In this document: piece after piece, positions 26,340 to 36,058 of the stretch | How positions within the stretch are numbered: the stretch's first letter is position 1 | Layout of the letters: the number at the start of each line of letters is the position of its first letter | NCBI RefSeq assembly: GCF_003944835.1 | Contig: NZ_RWIV01000001.1 | Location: forward strand, 4,081,501-4,145,500 | DNA length: 64,000 nt | From: Bacillus sp. HMF5848 | Lineage (GTDB): Bacteria > Bacillota > Bacilli > Bacillales > HMF5848 | Direction: 5' to 3' | Notes under the pieces: model-generated | Seen by the model: the letters and a program-made list of their open reading frames with translations, nothing else | The model's database searches: none | Told to the model about the DNA's origin: nothing | Translations under genes and position numbers: made by a program

Positions 26340-27248
26340 TTACATTTTCTTACTATTTACTGATATCTTAGAAAAAGACATAATTCTTTTTAATAGTAGT
26401 TTTTTTCGCCTTAAATTATATCGAGTCCTGAATAAGATCGAAACCCCAATCTCTTTACTCATCTTCCTTCTTAATTCTAATAAAGGGTGGTTAAGCTCAA
26501 AATCTTCAACTTCTCTTGAATAATTTTTATAACGTTTATTTATTATTTCCTCGTGTCTTTTTTGTAGCTCTATTTTCTCTTGACCAAATGATGTACCGCC
26601 TTTGTGATATACATAAGTATCAGTAGAGATTAGTATTTTATAGCCCATCTCACGCGCTCGAAGACACCAGTCAATTTCCTCCCCATAACCTTTTTTAAAT
26701 GTTGCTTCATCTAGGAGCCCTATTTCATTCAGAGCTTTTCTAGTTAAATACATACAAAATCCAATAAGAACAGGCGCCTCTATATACATCTTAGAACTAT
26801 TTCTAATAATTTTATTTATCCGATTTATATCAATAGAATCATTAATTTGTTGATATATTGTGGGGACTGAAGATATAATACCGTAGTTACTTAATGGTCC
26901 AACTGCAGCAACCTTAGGTTGACTAACAGATGCATTATATAATCCCATTAACCACCCATCGGTTACAATCGTATCGCTGTTTAAAATAATAACATCGTTT
27001 TCAGTTATTCTTAGACCAGAATTAACATTACCCGGAAACCCTTTATTTTCTTTATTTTTCACAGCAATAATGTTATTAAATCGGCCGGCATAAAAATCCA
27101 ATATATCCTTTATTTCAGGGTTAGGACTACAGTCGTCTAGTAAATATAGATTATAATTATCCTTAGGTGTACTAGTAATAATGCTTTCAATACATGCTCG
27201 GGTTTCAGTAGGAGAATTATATATTGGCAATAAAATATCAACTTTCAT
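26340..27248 (-). CDS. Family 2 glycosyltransferase
   Basis: A 302-residue GT-A enzyme. The start DILLPIYNSPTETRACIES and LLDDCSPN precede the metal-binding segment in VIILNSDTIVTDGWL and the acceptor region FKKGYGEEIDWCLRAREMGY. It transfers a sugar during repeat-unit assembly on the inner membrane face; donor and linkage cannot be read from sequence. It resembles the GT2 gene at 29742, so the two may be paralogues. AAGGAG precedes the ATG. Confidence 0.9.
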   Translation of the reverse strand: MKVDILLPIYNSPTETRACIESIITSTPKDNYNLYLLDDCSPNPEIKDILDFYAGRFNNIIAVKNKENKGFPGNVNSGLRITENDVIILNSDTIVTDGWLMGLYNASVSQPKVAAVGPLSNYGIISSVPTIYQQINDSIDINRINKIIRNSSKMYIEAPVLIGFCMYLTRKALNEIGLLDEATFKKGYGEEIDWCLRAREMGYKILISTDTYVYHKGGTSFGQEKIELQKRHEEIINKRYKNYSREVEDFELNHPLLELRRKMSKEIGVSILFRTRYNLRRKKLLLKRIMSFSKISVNSKKM

Positions 27249-27261
27249 TATTAGAACTCCT

Positions 27262-28461
27262 TTAGTAGTATAGATTACTTATTTGAGATACACATTCCTT
27301 AATATCAAACTCTTCGGCCCTTTTTTTAGCATTATTCACCAATTCTTCTACTACAATTTCATCGTTCATTATCAATTTTACATATTCAAACAGCTTATCA
27401 ACATCTCCTGGCTCATATTTCAACCCTGATTTTCCTTGTTCTACTATTTCACTAAGTCCCCCTACATTTGTTACAATAAGTGGATTACCAAAACTCATAG
27501 CCTCAATTGCTACTCTTCCAAACGCTTCGTTTCTAGAAGTAATAATCTCAACACTTGCATCGTTGCGATAAAAATCTAAGTCATTTGTATAATTTATAAA
27601 TTTTATATAATCTTCAAGATTATATTGTTCTATTAAATTTAATATATATTTGTAATATGTTTTTTTTCTTGAACCTACAAGCTTTATTTTAAAATCTCTA
27701 TATCCATCGGTTACTAATTTTTTAGCAAGTATTATTAAATCCTCTTGACCTTTTATTTCATATATAGTACCAAAACAGTAAATATTAAAAATTTTGTTAT
27801 CATCTATTTTTTCAACTGTTTTTTCATGAGGTGATACAGGAATACCATTATACACTCGTATAAATTTTTTTTGAGAATCTTGATTTTTATCCCCCAACTT
27901 ATGATTAAGATTAAGCTGAAATGTCTTTTTTAAACTTTCTGCCACAAAAATAACTTTATCAGCATTTTCAATTATATTACGGATATACATTTCTAAATCT
28001 TTACCACTAATACCAAACATAGCTGTAACATCTTCTCTAACGTGCCATATATGACGCAATTTAAGTTGCTCTGCTAATTCTGCACCAAATCTTATAACAC
28101 TAGAGTTACTATGAACTATTTCGATTTCATCCTCCTTAATTTTCCTTTTAATCTTTTTTAGTTCTCTTGTCCTAATTATCCAATAAAAGAACATACTTAT
28201 TAAACTTTGTTTAACTTTTATATTGTCTAAATAATAATATGCTTCATAGAAAGGGATGTTTCTTTCTATTAGTGCCTGTTTCAGAGTCCCTGCCTTCACA
28301 AGCGCTCTATACTCCTTTGAAAAAAGCATCCTAAAACTAATAGTTTTAGGTATTAAGACATAGGGTTGAATATTCTCAGGTAGTGAATCAAGAATGTTTA
28401 TTAATGAATGGGTTGCACCACCCTTAGTGTTTTCATGTGCAACAAATAATACTCTTTTCAT
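27262..28461 (-). CDS. Family 4 glycosyltransferase
   Basis: A 399-residue GT-B enzyme. The N-terminal VLFVAHENTKGGATHSLINI holds the acceptor-side GG motif. The C-terminal half has the GT4 donor site with the E-x7-E pattern (RNEAFGRVAIEAMSFGNPLIVTNVGGLSEIV). ATG 28461 is preferred, with AGAGGT upstream; the longer frame would overlap the preceding polymerase gene. Part of the repeat-unit assembly set. Confidence 0.9.
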   Translation of the reverse strand: MKRVLFVAHENTKGGATHSLINILDSLPENIQPYVLIPKTISFRMLFSKEYRALVKAGTLKQALIERNIPFYEAYYYLDNIKVKQSLISMFFYWIIRTRELKKIKRKIKEDEIEIVHSNSSVIRFGAELAEQLKLRHIWHVREDVTAMFGISGKDLEMYIRNIIENADKVIFVAESLKKTFQLNLNHKLGDKNQDSQKKFIRVYNGIPVSPHEKTVEKIDDNKIFNIYCFGTIYEIKGQEDLIILAKKLVTDGYRDFKIKLVGSRKKTYYKYILNLIEQYNLEDYIKFINYTNDLDFYRNDASVEIITSRNEAFGRVAIEAMSFGNPLIVTNVGGLSEIVEQGKSGLKYEPGDVDKLFEYVKLIMNDEIVVEELVNNAKKRAEEFDIKECVSQISNLYY

Positions 28462-28507
28462 AATAGTACCTCTAACCAATAAAATTTCTGATGCACTTCT
28501 TCTAATG

Positions 28508-29764
28508 CTAAGCAACTTCAGATTTTGATAGACCATTTGTACTTAAAAAATAACTAAAATATATTAATGAAAGGAAAACGATAATATAATGGTCTCGAAA
28601 AGGCTGTGTTGCATATGCAACAAACAGGATCGATATGAAGATAATGCAGTAACTGATTAAATTTATTCTTTTTCTGTAGTCAACTATTAAATTCAAAACA
28701 AAGACCGTATATATATTTACTAAAGCAACAAAATACACAACTCCTCCTAGTATCATCACTAGCGAGGAACTATTAATTCCTAAATGTACATGAATTGATT
28801 GATTTAAAATATCAACTCTATTTAACCCAACTCCTAAGCCTAATGCATTATAATAATAAATTGCAAGATAGTTAAGATAGGCTCTTTCGTTGTGCGCATC
28901 TACAGAAGTAGTTGACTCAAAAAAGAAATCATTTATTAAGATTAGAGTCTTTTCAATCTCATTTTGAATATTTTCATTTAATAAATAAATAACAATGAAT
29001 ACAGTTAAGCTTGTCAGGATTATTTGTGTTATTTGATTAAGCTTTCTAATGGATAGACCAGAATGAACAAATTTAAAATACAGAAAAATACCCATAAAAA
29101 AGAAGAACGTTAAAAAAGCCATTTTATTATCGTTATATAAAGATAATGAAAACATGATTATTATTTCTAATATAATCAAGATTAACCTTCTAAATGTTTT
29201 TTTTATAAAATAAAAATGAAAATTCAATAAGATAGTTGCAATCCAAAAAAAGTTTAGTACGCCTACACCATTCATTCCGAAAAAGCCTGTCATATGGTCA
29301 ATGGGATGAGGGTTATATCTCAAGAAATCCTCCATCATAAATTCTTCAGTGATAATCTGAATAAGTATTAGGAGTGAATTCACAAAAAAATACAGATTTA
29401 AAAATATTGTGAGTTTACTTGTTAATTTATTAAGCGTTTCAATATCATAATTTCTTTTTAAGTTTATCAAATAACCAATTATGGTTAGAGGCATTAATTG
29501 CATTAATAAATTATTTACAGCTACTATGCCAAATCCAAATTCCATTATGTTGATTGAAATAACTATCAATAAAATAAAAAACGAAGCAAATATCTCACTA
29601 TTTATTTTAATACCCTTACCAAGGCTTCTAAAGAAAAGCATAGCAATTAAAGCAAAGTCAAGATAATACCACTCTATATACATTACTCTTTTATATCGTA
29701 AAAAAAAGACGGATAATAATATAACTAATATTATTATCCAATCAATTTTTTGTAATTTTTTCAT
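28508..29764 (-). CDS. Wzy-like O-antigen/capsule polymerase
   Basis: A 418-residue protein with about 11-12 transmembrane helices and a larger outer loop (~275-320). It contains an ALGLGVGLNRVD segment similar to the conserved region of Wzy_C/O-antigen ligase-type proteins. Position among the glycosyltransferases and beside a Wzx fits a polymerase that joins repeat units outside the membrane. Sequence identity in this class is low, so the call rests on topology and context. AGAGGTTA precedes the ATG. Confidence 0.75.
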   Translation of the reverse strand: MKKLQKIDWIIILVILLSVFFLRYKRVMYIEWYYLDFALIAMLFFRSLGKGIKINSEIFASFFILLIVISINIMEFGFGIVAVNNLLMQLMPLTIIGYLINLKRNYDIETLNKLTSKLTIFLNLYFFVNSLLILIQIITEEFMMEDFLRYNPHPIDHMTGFFGMNGVGVLNFFWIATILLNFHFYFIKKTFRRLILIILEIIIMFSLSLYNDNKMAFLTFFFFMGIFLYFKFVHSGLSIRKLNQITQIILTSLTVFIVIYLLNENIQNEIEKTLILINDFFFESTTSVDAHNERAYLNYLAIYYYNALGLGVGLNRVDILNQSIHVHLGINSSSLVMILGGVVYFVALVNIYTVFVLNLIVDYRKRINLISYCIIFISILFVAYATQPFRDHYIIVFLSLIYFSYFLSTNGLSKSEVA

Positions 29765-30581
29765 AGTTAACCTCTAATAGTTCATTTTGTATTTTACTGC
29801 AGATGCTTTTTACATTTTTATCAAAATAAATGAATTTTTTCACATTAAATGGATGCCACCAATGTTTCTTGATAAGCTTTATCTTATTACTACGAATTAG
29901 CTTTGCCTTTTCACTTTTAAATGATGTACTGCCATAGTGGAATATAAATGTATCATCCGCTAATATATTCTTATATCCCTTTTTTATTATCCTACAAGAA
30001 AAGTCCTCTTCTTCACCATATCCCTTACCAAATGTTTTGTCATCAAAAAAACCAACAGCATTAATAACTTCCCTTTTAATATACATAGCGTGCCCAACGC
30101 CAGTAGGAATGGTTGGATATATCCTTTTAGATATCCTTTCTACTAACTGTGAAAACTCTTCTATTGTATATCCCTCTGGTAGTTCATTATCTCTATTAAA
30201 ATCAGGAACGGAAGCGATTGTCCCATTATTAGTAAGGGACGTTACCGTCCCGACATGACTATTTGAATATGCTGCTCTATATAATTTATCGACCCAAAAA
30301 TTTGTAACAATTGTATCTGAGTTTAAAATAATAACGTCATTCTCCGACATCTTCATACCTTTATTCACTGTCTTTACAAAACCTAAGTTATTTTCATTAT
30401 AAAGAACTGTCACACGCTTATTATCTAAATTATTTAACAGATTACTAATTTGTTTATCAGGTGAATTATCATTAATGAAGATAAGTTGGTAATCAATTTT
30501 ATTAGATGTCGATAATAATGATTCTATACATTCTTTTGTTTCCTCATAACCACTGTATACAGGAATAATTACATCAATCAT
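29742..30581 (-). CDS. Family 2 glycosyltransferase
   Basis: A ~279-residue GT-A enzyme. It has DVIIPVYSGYEETKECIESL, FINDNSPDKQI, ENNLGFVKTVNKGMKM, DVIILNSDTIVTNFWVDKLY and FGKGYGEEEDFSCRIIKKGY. The same layout is seen in the GT2 at 26340-27248. ATG 30581 has GAGGTG upstream. The 3' end overlaps the start of the polymerase gene by 23 bp, which points to coupled translation. Donor and acceptor are not predictable. Confidence 0.9.
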   Translation of the reverse strand: MIDVIIPVYSGYEETKECIESLLSTSNKIDYQLIFINDNSPDKQISNLLNNLDNKRVTVLYNENNLGFVKTVNKGMKMSENDVIILNSDTIVTNFWVDKLYRAAYSNSHVGTVTSLTNNGTIASVPDFNRDNELPEGYTIEEFSQLVERISKRIYPTIPTGVGHAMYIKREVINAVGFFDDKTFGKGYGEEEDFSCRIIKKGYKNILADDTFIFHYGSTSFKSEKAKLIRSNKIKLIKKHWWHPFNVKKFIYFDKNVKSICSKIQNELLEVNYEKITKN

Positions 30582-30589
30582 AATACACC

Positions 30590-31936
30590 TCAATTCAAAT
30601 CGTTCTCTTTATACAAAGAAAGTATTATATTCTCAGAATGATTTTTTATTGTAATAGCTTTAAAATTATTTTTTATATTGCATTTTTTAAGGTTCACTGC
30701 GTTCTGATCAATAGAATTAACTAACTCAACTAAGTCACTAAGACGATTTGAATTATATACCCATCCATAATCTTCCTTAACTAAGTCTTTACTTCCTACT
30801 GTATCAGATACTATTGTTGGAATACCGTGATTTAATGCCTCTAAAACAATAAAACCAAAAGTCTCATACCATATGCTTGGAACTATTAAAACATCAATAT
30901 TTGAAAAAACACTATCAAGTTCTTTATGCGAATACTTCCCATGTAAAAATACATTTTTAGGTAATTCAAAATCTCCCTCATCTCCATAAAGATGAAGATC
31001 ATATTTATCAAATGGTAATAACTTAACTGCATCAAGAACAAGATTAAACCCCTTATATTCCTTCATTGGTCCTAAATACCCTAATCGAATTTTTGAGCTT
31101 ACATTATGAAGACTATAATTAACATCTTTTATCCCATTGTGCGTAATGTTTAATACCTTACCATTTATATTAGGTAAATACCTCCTAAATACTCCTTCAG
31201 ATATACTACTATTGAAGTGAAAAACATCTATTTTATTGAATATATCAAAATAAAATTCTCTTAACTGAAAATATTTATCTGCTTCTTCTCTATTAATATC
31301 CTTTTTATCTAAATTAATCGGTATATCATGATTTACTGCATTTTTCTTTATCCATTTTTTAAGATTTCGTAATAGAGGATATAATGGAGTTTGTGTTAAA
31401 AATAAGGAGCTTGTACTCATAGCATTTGTATTACACTTTACACAACCTGCTCCTTGTTCAAAGTTACCGCAATTTTTCTTTAGACTATCTTTATATAAGT
31501 TTATTGTAGGACATATACCAAAGTAATCATGTGTTGTATATACTGTTTTTATTCCAAGATTTTTTGCAGATTCAAAAAATTCCTTATGAACTCCCATTAA
31601 CGTATGAACATGAATAATATCTGGATTAACATCTTTTAAGAAATTAAAATATTCTTCATATGGACCGGATAACATAAAATCTTCTGGATGCTTTATGCCC
31701 CTAAACAGCGGGAGCGGTAACGAGTTTATAATTTGAAAATGTGTTGCGTTGGAAACGACCTTTTTAGTTTTTGTTATTCGTGTCCTCTTATTTAAGGGAT
31801 CAATACTTCCTGGATACAAATGGAATATAGTAGTACCTTTAACTCTTGCTTGATCCTCCATAAGGTCAATCGCGTATCTTACTAAACCACCACTTCTGCT
31901 CGGAGGAAGTCCTAGACTGTAATGCAGAATTTTCAT
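30590..31936 (-). CDS. Family 4 glycosyltransferase with Cys-rich insert
   Basis: A 448-residue GT-B enzyme. It has LHYSLGLPPSRSGGLVRYAI at the N terminus, HVHTLMGVHKEF, and the donor motif SIWYETFGFIVLEALNHGIP. A Cys cluster (CGNFEQGAGCVKCN) lies mid-protein, seen in some GT4 enzymes with an inserted metal-binding loop. ATG 31936 has AGGGG upstream; an ATG two codons earlier is equally in frame. Overlaps its neighbours by only a few bases. Confidence 0.88.
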   Translation of the reverse strand: MKILHYSLGLPPSRSGGLVRYAIDLMEDQARVKGTTIFHLYPGSIDPLNKRTRITKTKKVVSNATHFQIINSLPLPLFRGIKHPEDFMLSGPYEEYFNFLKDVNPDIIHVHTLMGVHKEFFESAKNLGIKTVYTTHDYFGICPTINLYKDSLKKNCGNFEQGAGCVKCNTNAMSTSSLFLTQTPLYPLLRNLKKWIKKNAVNHDIPINLDKKDINREEADKYFQLREFYFDIFNKIDVFHFNSSISEGVFRRYLPNINGKVLNITHNGIKDVNYSLHNVSSKIRLGYLGPMKEYKGFNLVLDAVKLLPFDKYDLHLYGDEGDFELPKNVFLHGKYSHKELDSVFSNIDVLIVPSIWYETFGFIVLEALNHGIPTIVSDTVGSKDLVKEDYGWVYNSNRLSDLVELVNSIDQNAVNLKKCNIKNNFKAITIKNHSENIILSLYKENDLN

Positions 31937-31938
31937 TA

Positions 31939-33093
31939 TCATTCCCCTAAAAATAGTTTTTCATATTTAAACACAATACTATCCCAAGAATAACCCTCTA
32001 AAATTCTTATCTTTGCCTTTCTTTCTATATCAACGATTTCAGTATCTGTTATATTATCAGCTATTTGGATTACTTTCATGAGAGAATTGATTTCTTTCCC
32101 AAAATATAAAGCAGCATTATGCGCAACTTCTCTGTTGAATTCTACGTCTAACAGTAAATTCAATGGTGTAGTTGCCATAGCCTCTAATAACGATGGATTC
32201 GTGCCTCCTACTTCATGGCCATGCAAATATCCATATCCGCCTTTTCTAACTTGATATATCAGCTCTTGCTCGTAAATTGTTCCAACAAACTTTATTCGTT
32301 TATCAGTATCAAACCTAGTTTTGTCCTTTAATTTTTTGTAAAACTTATTTTTTTCAACATTAGTCACTATAACAAGTGATTTACTAGTTTTTGATCTCAT
32401 AAATTCACGAATAATTGTTTCATAATTATTTTCTTCTACAAAACGACCTACTATTAAGTAATATTCTTTTTCTTTTAAACTCCACTTTTTTAGCCAACTT
32501 CTATATTTGTTAACATTTATGTGCTCTGGTTTATTAATTGTAGCACCATATGCAATATATGTTGTTTTGGGTTTATATTTCCTATATTCTTCTATAATAT
32601 ATTTTTGTATTGCAACTGAGTCACAGATTAACAAATCTGAGTTTTTAACCATTAATCTTTCAGAATACTTCCAGTACTTACGAATTGCCCAATTCCACTT
32701 AGCTCTCTTCCATTCATGTCCATCCGGATTTACATATAAAGGTATACTCAGATTATCAAACTTGTTCTTGTATGTTTTTATAAATGGCCCAACTCTGCAA
32801 GCTAAAATATATACAATTGCATCTTGTATTTTATGATTTACTATATAATCATACACACGTTGTAATGAAATAATATCATATAACACTGCCTTTGCCGGCC
32901 CTACTTCAGGAGTTTTTACATTAAAACACCTTGCACCATTATATTCAAATTCTTCGTTATTATTGGACAAACAGGAGACATGATACTTTATGTTTTCTGA
33001 TTTTTTATATAATGTTAATTTATCTACAAATGTTTCAAATCCCCCATAGTTTGAAGGTATTCCTTTGCTTCCTATAATAAAAATATTTTTCAT
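31939..33093 (-). CDS. Cps2T-like rhamnosyltransferase (DUF1972 + GT4)
   Basis: A 384-residue enzyme. The N terminus IFIIGSKGIPSNYGGFETFV is the DUF1972 signature of Cps2T/RgpA-type beta-1,4-rhamnosyltransferases. The middle has YVNPDGHEWKRAKWN, and the donor site reads HEVGGTNPSLLEAMATTP. In pneumococcus Cps2T adds the first rhamnose to the lipid-linked sugar. Its presence beside the sugar-phosphate transferase and rfbACDB fits rhamnose as the second sugar of the unit. Confidence 0.9.
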   Translation of the reverse strand: MKNIFIIGSKGIPSNYGGFETFVDKLTLYKKSENIKYHVSCLSNNNEEFEYNGARCFNVKTPEVGPAKAVLYDIISLQRVYDYIVNHKIQDAIVYILACRVGPFIKTYKNKFDNLSIPLYVNPDGHEWKRAKWNWAIRKYWKYSERLMVKNSDLLICDSVAIQKYIIEEYRKYKPKTTYIAYGATINKPEHINVNKYRSWLKKWSLKEKEYYLIVGRFVEENNYETIIREFMRSKTSKSLVIVTNVEKNKFYKKLKDKTRFDTDKRIKFVGTIYEQELIYQVRKGGYGYLHGHEVGGTNPSLLEAMATTPLNLLLDVEFNREVAHNAALYFGKEINSLMKVIQIADNITDTEIVDIERKAKIRILEGYSWDSIVFKYEKLFLGE

Positions 33094-33186
33094 TTAAGAG
33101 CACACTCTCTTCTAGCATTATCATTAGGTTAAACTCTAAAAAACCTTGATGATAAATCGAATTATTTTATTCAATATTTTCTATAT

Positions 33187-33867
33187 TTAATAAGCATCTT
33201 TCGATCCAAATAAAACAAGAACCGTTTTAAGTATGATCTTGATATCTAGTATGATATTTCTCTCTTTTATATATTTAAGGTCTAGCTCAACCATTTCGTC
33301 AAAACCAATATTACTTCTACCACTCACTTGCCAAAGACCAGTGCAACCAGGAGTAACTAAGAGCCTTTGTTTGTCATACTTTGAGTATTGCGCTACCTCT
33401 CTTGGTAGTGGCGGTCTAGGCCCTACTAGACTCATGTCCCCTATCAAGACGTTCCATAGCTGAGGTAACTCATCAATACTTGTTTTTCTTATAAATCTAC
33501 CAATCTTCGTAATACGCGGGTCATTTTTTATTTTAAAAAGTGGCCCCGTAGTTTCATTGTACTTAAGTAACTCTTTCAATTTTTCTTCCGCATCACTTAC
33601 CATGGAACGGAACTTGTACATTTTAAATTCTTCTCCGTTTTTGCCTACTCGAGTCTGCGCGAAAAAGATAGGACCTTTCGGGTCTTCTACCTTAATTGCT
33701 AAAGCAACGAACAGAAATAATGGACTCAACAGAATCAACCCTACTAAAGCACCCAACATGTCTATTAATCTCTTTACTGTTAGGTATATTCTTGTATCAT
33801 TCAGGTCAATCCAATTTTGACCTATGGAGGAGACTCTATGAGCCTCCGATTTTGCATAATCAGACAT
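33187..33867 (-). CDS. Initiating undecaprenyl-phosphate sugar-1-phosphate transferase
   Basis: A ~226-residue short bacterial sugar transferase of the PglC/EpsL type, lacking the multi-helix N-terminal half of WbaP. A single reentrant hydrophobic segment (~34-58) precedes FFAQTRVGKNGEEFKMYKFR, TSIDELPQLWNVLIGDMSLV with GPRPPLP, and GLWQVSGRS. It starts the repeat unit by moving a sugar-1-phosphate onto undecaprenyl phosphate. ATG 33867 follows AAGGTGGG. Confidence 0.93.
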   Translation of the reverse strand: MSDYAKSEAHRVSSIGQNWIDLNDTRIYLTVKRLIDMLGALVGLILLSPLFLFVALAIKVEDPKGPIFFAQTRVGKNGEEFKMYKFRSMVSDAEEKLKELLKYNETTGPLFKIKNDPRITKIGRFIRKTSIDELPQLWNVLIGDMSLVGPRPPLPREVAQYSKYDKQRLLVTPGCTGLWQVSGRSNIGFDEMVELDLKYIKERNIILDIKIILKTVLVLFGSKDAY

Positions 33868-33881
33868 ATTGTACACCCACC

Positions 33882-34760
33882 TTATTTCACTTTTTCAGTT
33901 TCGAGTAATTGTTGCATAAAAGTGATGATATCATTGCGTAGTTCTGGGTGCTGTAATGCAAATTCAATTTGTGTTTTGATAAAGCCATGTTTTTCTCCGA
34001 CGTCATAACGTTTACCTTCAAAGTCATAAGCGAATACTCTTTGTATCTCATTTAATTTTTGAATCGCATCTGTTAGTTGAATCTCGCCACCGGCACCTGT
34101 TCGTTGTTCTTCAAGAAACATAAAAATCTCTGGTGTTAGAACATAACGTCCCATGATTGCTAAATTAGAAGGCGCGGTACCTTGCTCTGGTTTTTCAACA
34201 AATGCATTCACTTGGTAGCGGCGACCTGTTGCTGCACCTGGATCGATAATGCCATAACGATGTGTTTCATCATTCGGAACTGTCTGTACGCCGATTACAG
34301 ATGAATGTGTTTCTTCGTATTGATTAATCAATTGGCGTAAGCCTGGTGTTTCAGCTTGTACAATGTCATCACCAAGTAAAACAGCAAATGGCTCATTGCC
34401 AATAAAGTTGCGCGCACACCATACAGCATGACCCAACCCCTTCGGATCTTTTTGACGAATGTAATGAATATCTACATTTGATGACCTGTGAACTTTTTCT
34501 AGTAATTCGTGCTTCCCCTTTGTTAGCAAGTTTTGCTCAAGTTCAAAGTTGTTATCGAAGTGGTCTTCGATGGCACGCTTCCCTTTTCCCGTTACAATAA
34601 TGATATCTTCAATTCCTGATTCTACTGCTTCTTCAACAATATATTGAATAGTTGGCTTATCAACTATAGGTAACATTTCCTTTGGCATCGCTTTTGTCGC
34701 AGGCAAGAATCTCGTTCCTAGTCCTGCAGCTGGAATAATTGCTTTACGCACTCTTTTCAA
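33882..34760 (-). CDS. galU: UTP-glucose-1-phosphate uridylyltransferase
   Basis: A 292-residue GalU/GtaB enzyme that makes UDP-glucose. It has [63 protein letters not shown], and [14 protein letters not shown] near the end. The start is TTG with GAGGAGA upstream. It feeds UDP-glucose to Ugd and to the initiating transferase. Codon use and GC here are closer to core genes than in the glycosyltransferase block. Confidence 0.95.
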   Translation of the reverse strand: MKRVRKAIIPAAGLGTRFLPATKAMPKEMLPIVDKPTIQYIVEEAVESGIEDIIIVTGKGKRAIEDHFDNNFELEQNLLTKGKHELLEKVHRSSNVDIHYIRQKDPKGLGHAVWCARNFIGNEPFAVLLGDDIVQAETPGLRQLINQYEETHSSVIGVQTVPNDETHRYGIIDPGAATGRRYQVNAFVEKPEQGTAPSNLAIMGRYVLTPEIFMFLEEQRTGAGGEIQLTDAIQKLNEIQRVFAYDFEGKRYDVGEKHGFIKTQIEFALQHPELRNDIITFMQQLLETEKVK

Positions 34761-34849
34761 TATGTGTATCTCCTCTCTGAATTTATGTATTATTTTGCTA
34801 CGTTCCGGCTATTTATAATAGAAGAAACGTAGCAAAACAATAATTAAAT

Positions 34850-34970
34850 GGGCATCCAACCCACCCTCACATCATACCTATGACGACTTGCGTCTAAGGT
34901 GACGCTCTGACCACCCACGGTATGACCGAGTGCCTCCGTTGATAAAGGTTAGGAGACATCACCTTTTTTA
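34850..34970 (-). ncRNA. Candidate EAR-like (epsC motif) antitermination RNA
   Basis: The ~320-bp gap between ywqE and galU holds a GC-richer structured segment, read on the minus strand. AAGGTGA (from 34965) pairs with TCACCTT (34902-34896) to enclose a multi-hairpin region with GGAGGCACTCGGTCATACC. Downstream are short stems in GACGCAAGTC and TCATAGGTATGA. Position inside a long polysaccharide operon, on the sense strand, is exactly where the EAR element occurs in Bacillus. I could not run a covariance search, so identity with EAR is inferred. Confidence 0.5.
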
Positions 34971-35108
34971 AGGTGCACACGATTGCTTCACTGTCTTAAA
35001 TAAACAAAACTTCAAAGCAAGTTCACATATATTGGTGCGCACTGTAACTATATATCAATAAAAAAATGCTCTATGACAGCACACGCCAGCATACAACATT
35101 TCCTTCAT

Positions 35109-35870
35109 TTAAAAAAGTAAGAACTTCTTCTTTTTAATTTTCTCAGGCAGCTCTTTATACACTGCTTTTCCATTCACTAATAATTCTGCATTTTCTCGAT
35201 ACATAAAGTGTACACCTTGACCAAATTGTTTTTCTAATACGTTATATGCTTCACGCAAATGAAACCCTCTACTTGAAACATTGTGAGCATCCGACGCAAT
35301 AAATTGTGTGAGGTTGTGCTCTACTAATTCTAATGAAAATTTCTTGATTTTCTTTCCAAAATGACCTGTTACGCTTGATGCTGTTATTTGCGTATATGCC
35401 CCTTTTTTTACAAGATCGTAAAGCTTCGTAGGGTTTTCCATTATTTCGGCATTACGTTCTGGATGAGCAATAATAGGGATGACCCCCGCAAGTTGCAAAT
35501 CGTAAAGCATTTTTTCAGCATACCTTGGAATGTGATTAGATGGAAATTCGACTAAAATATATTTGCTGTCAGCTAATGTATTTAGGAAGCCTTGCGCTTT
35601 ATCTTCAAGTAACTCGCCATATAGTCTTACTTCTTGACCTGGTAGGATTTGTAGTGGGATTTGTAGTTCAGTTAATGCTTTTTGGAAACTTACAACCGCC
35701 TCATCAATGGTTTGCTTTTCATTTGTATATTGACCATTTTTATGGTGAGGGGTTGCAACAATTGTTGTTATACCTTCTTCAACAGCTACTTTTGCCATTT
35801 CGACACTTTCTGCTAAATTCCTTGCTCCATCGTCTAGACCGGGCAAGATGTGACAATGTAATTCTATCAA
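35109..35870 (-). CDS. ywqE: PHP-family tyrosine-protein phosphatase
   Basis: A 253-residue manganese-dependent phosphatase of the CpsB/YwqE (PHP) family that dephosphorylates the BY-kinase. Metal ligands are in ELHCHILPGLDDGA, ATPHHKNG, PGQEVRLYGE, IIAHPERN and ASDAHNVSSRGFHL. The start is TTG with AGGAGGGG upstream. It completes the modulator-kinase-phosphatase set that tunes polymer length and output. Confidence 0.93.
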   Translation of the reverse strand: MIELHCHILPGLDDGARNLAESVEMAKVAVEEGITTIVATPHHKNGQYTNEKQTIDEAVVSFQKALTELQIPLQILPGQEVRLYGELLEDKAQGFLNTLADSKYILVEFPSNHIPRYAEKMLYDLQLAGVIPIIAHPERNAEIMENPTKLYDLVKKGAYTQITASSVTGHFGKKIKKFSLELVEHNLTQFIASDAHNVSSRGFHLREAYNVLEKQFGQGVHFMYRENAELLVNGKAVYKELPEKIKKKKFLLF

Positions 35871-36058
35871 TTGGACCCCTCCTATTGTTTTTTTAGTATA
35901 ATTCTTATTGGTACAATTGAACTAGTAGCCTTTAGCAACATAGGGCTAAAGGCCACGGATTTTATTGTAGCATAGGAATCTAGAATCAAAAAGGTGTGTA
36001 TTTTGTCGAAACGTGTCTATCTAGCTGAATTTTTAATATGGCGGTGTGACAAACTTCA

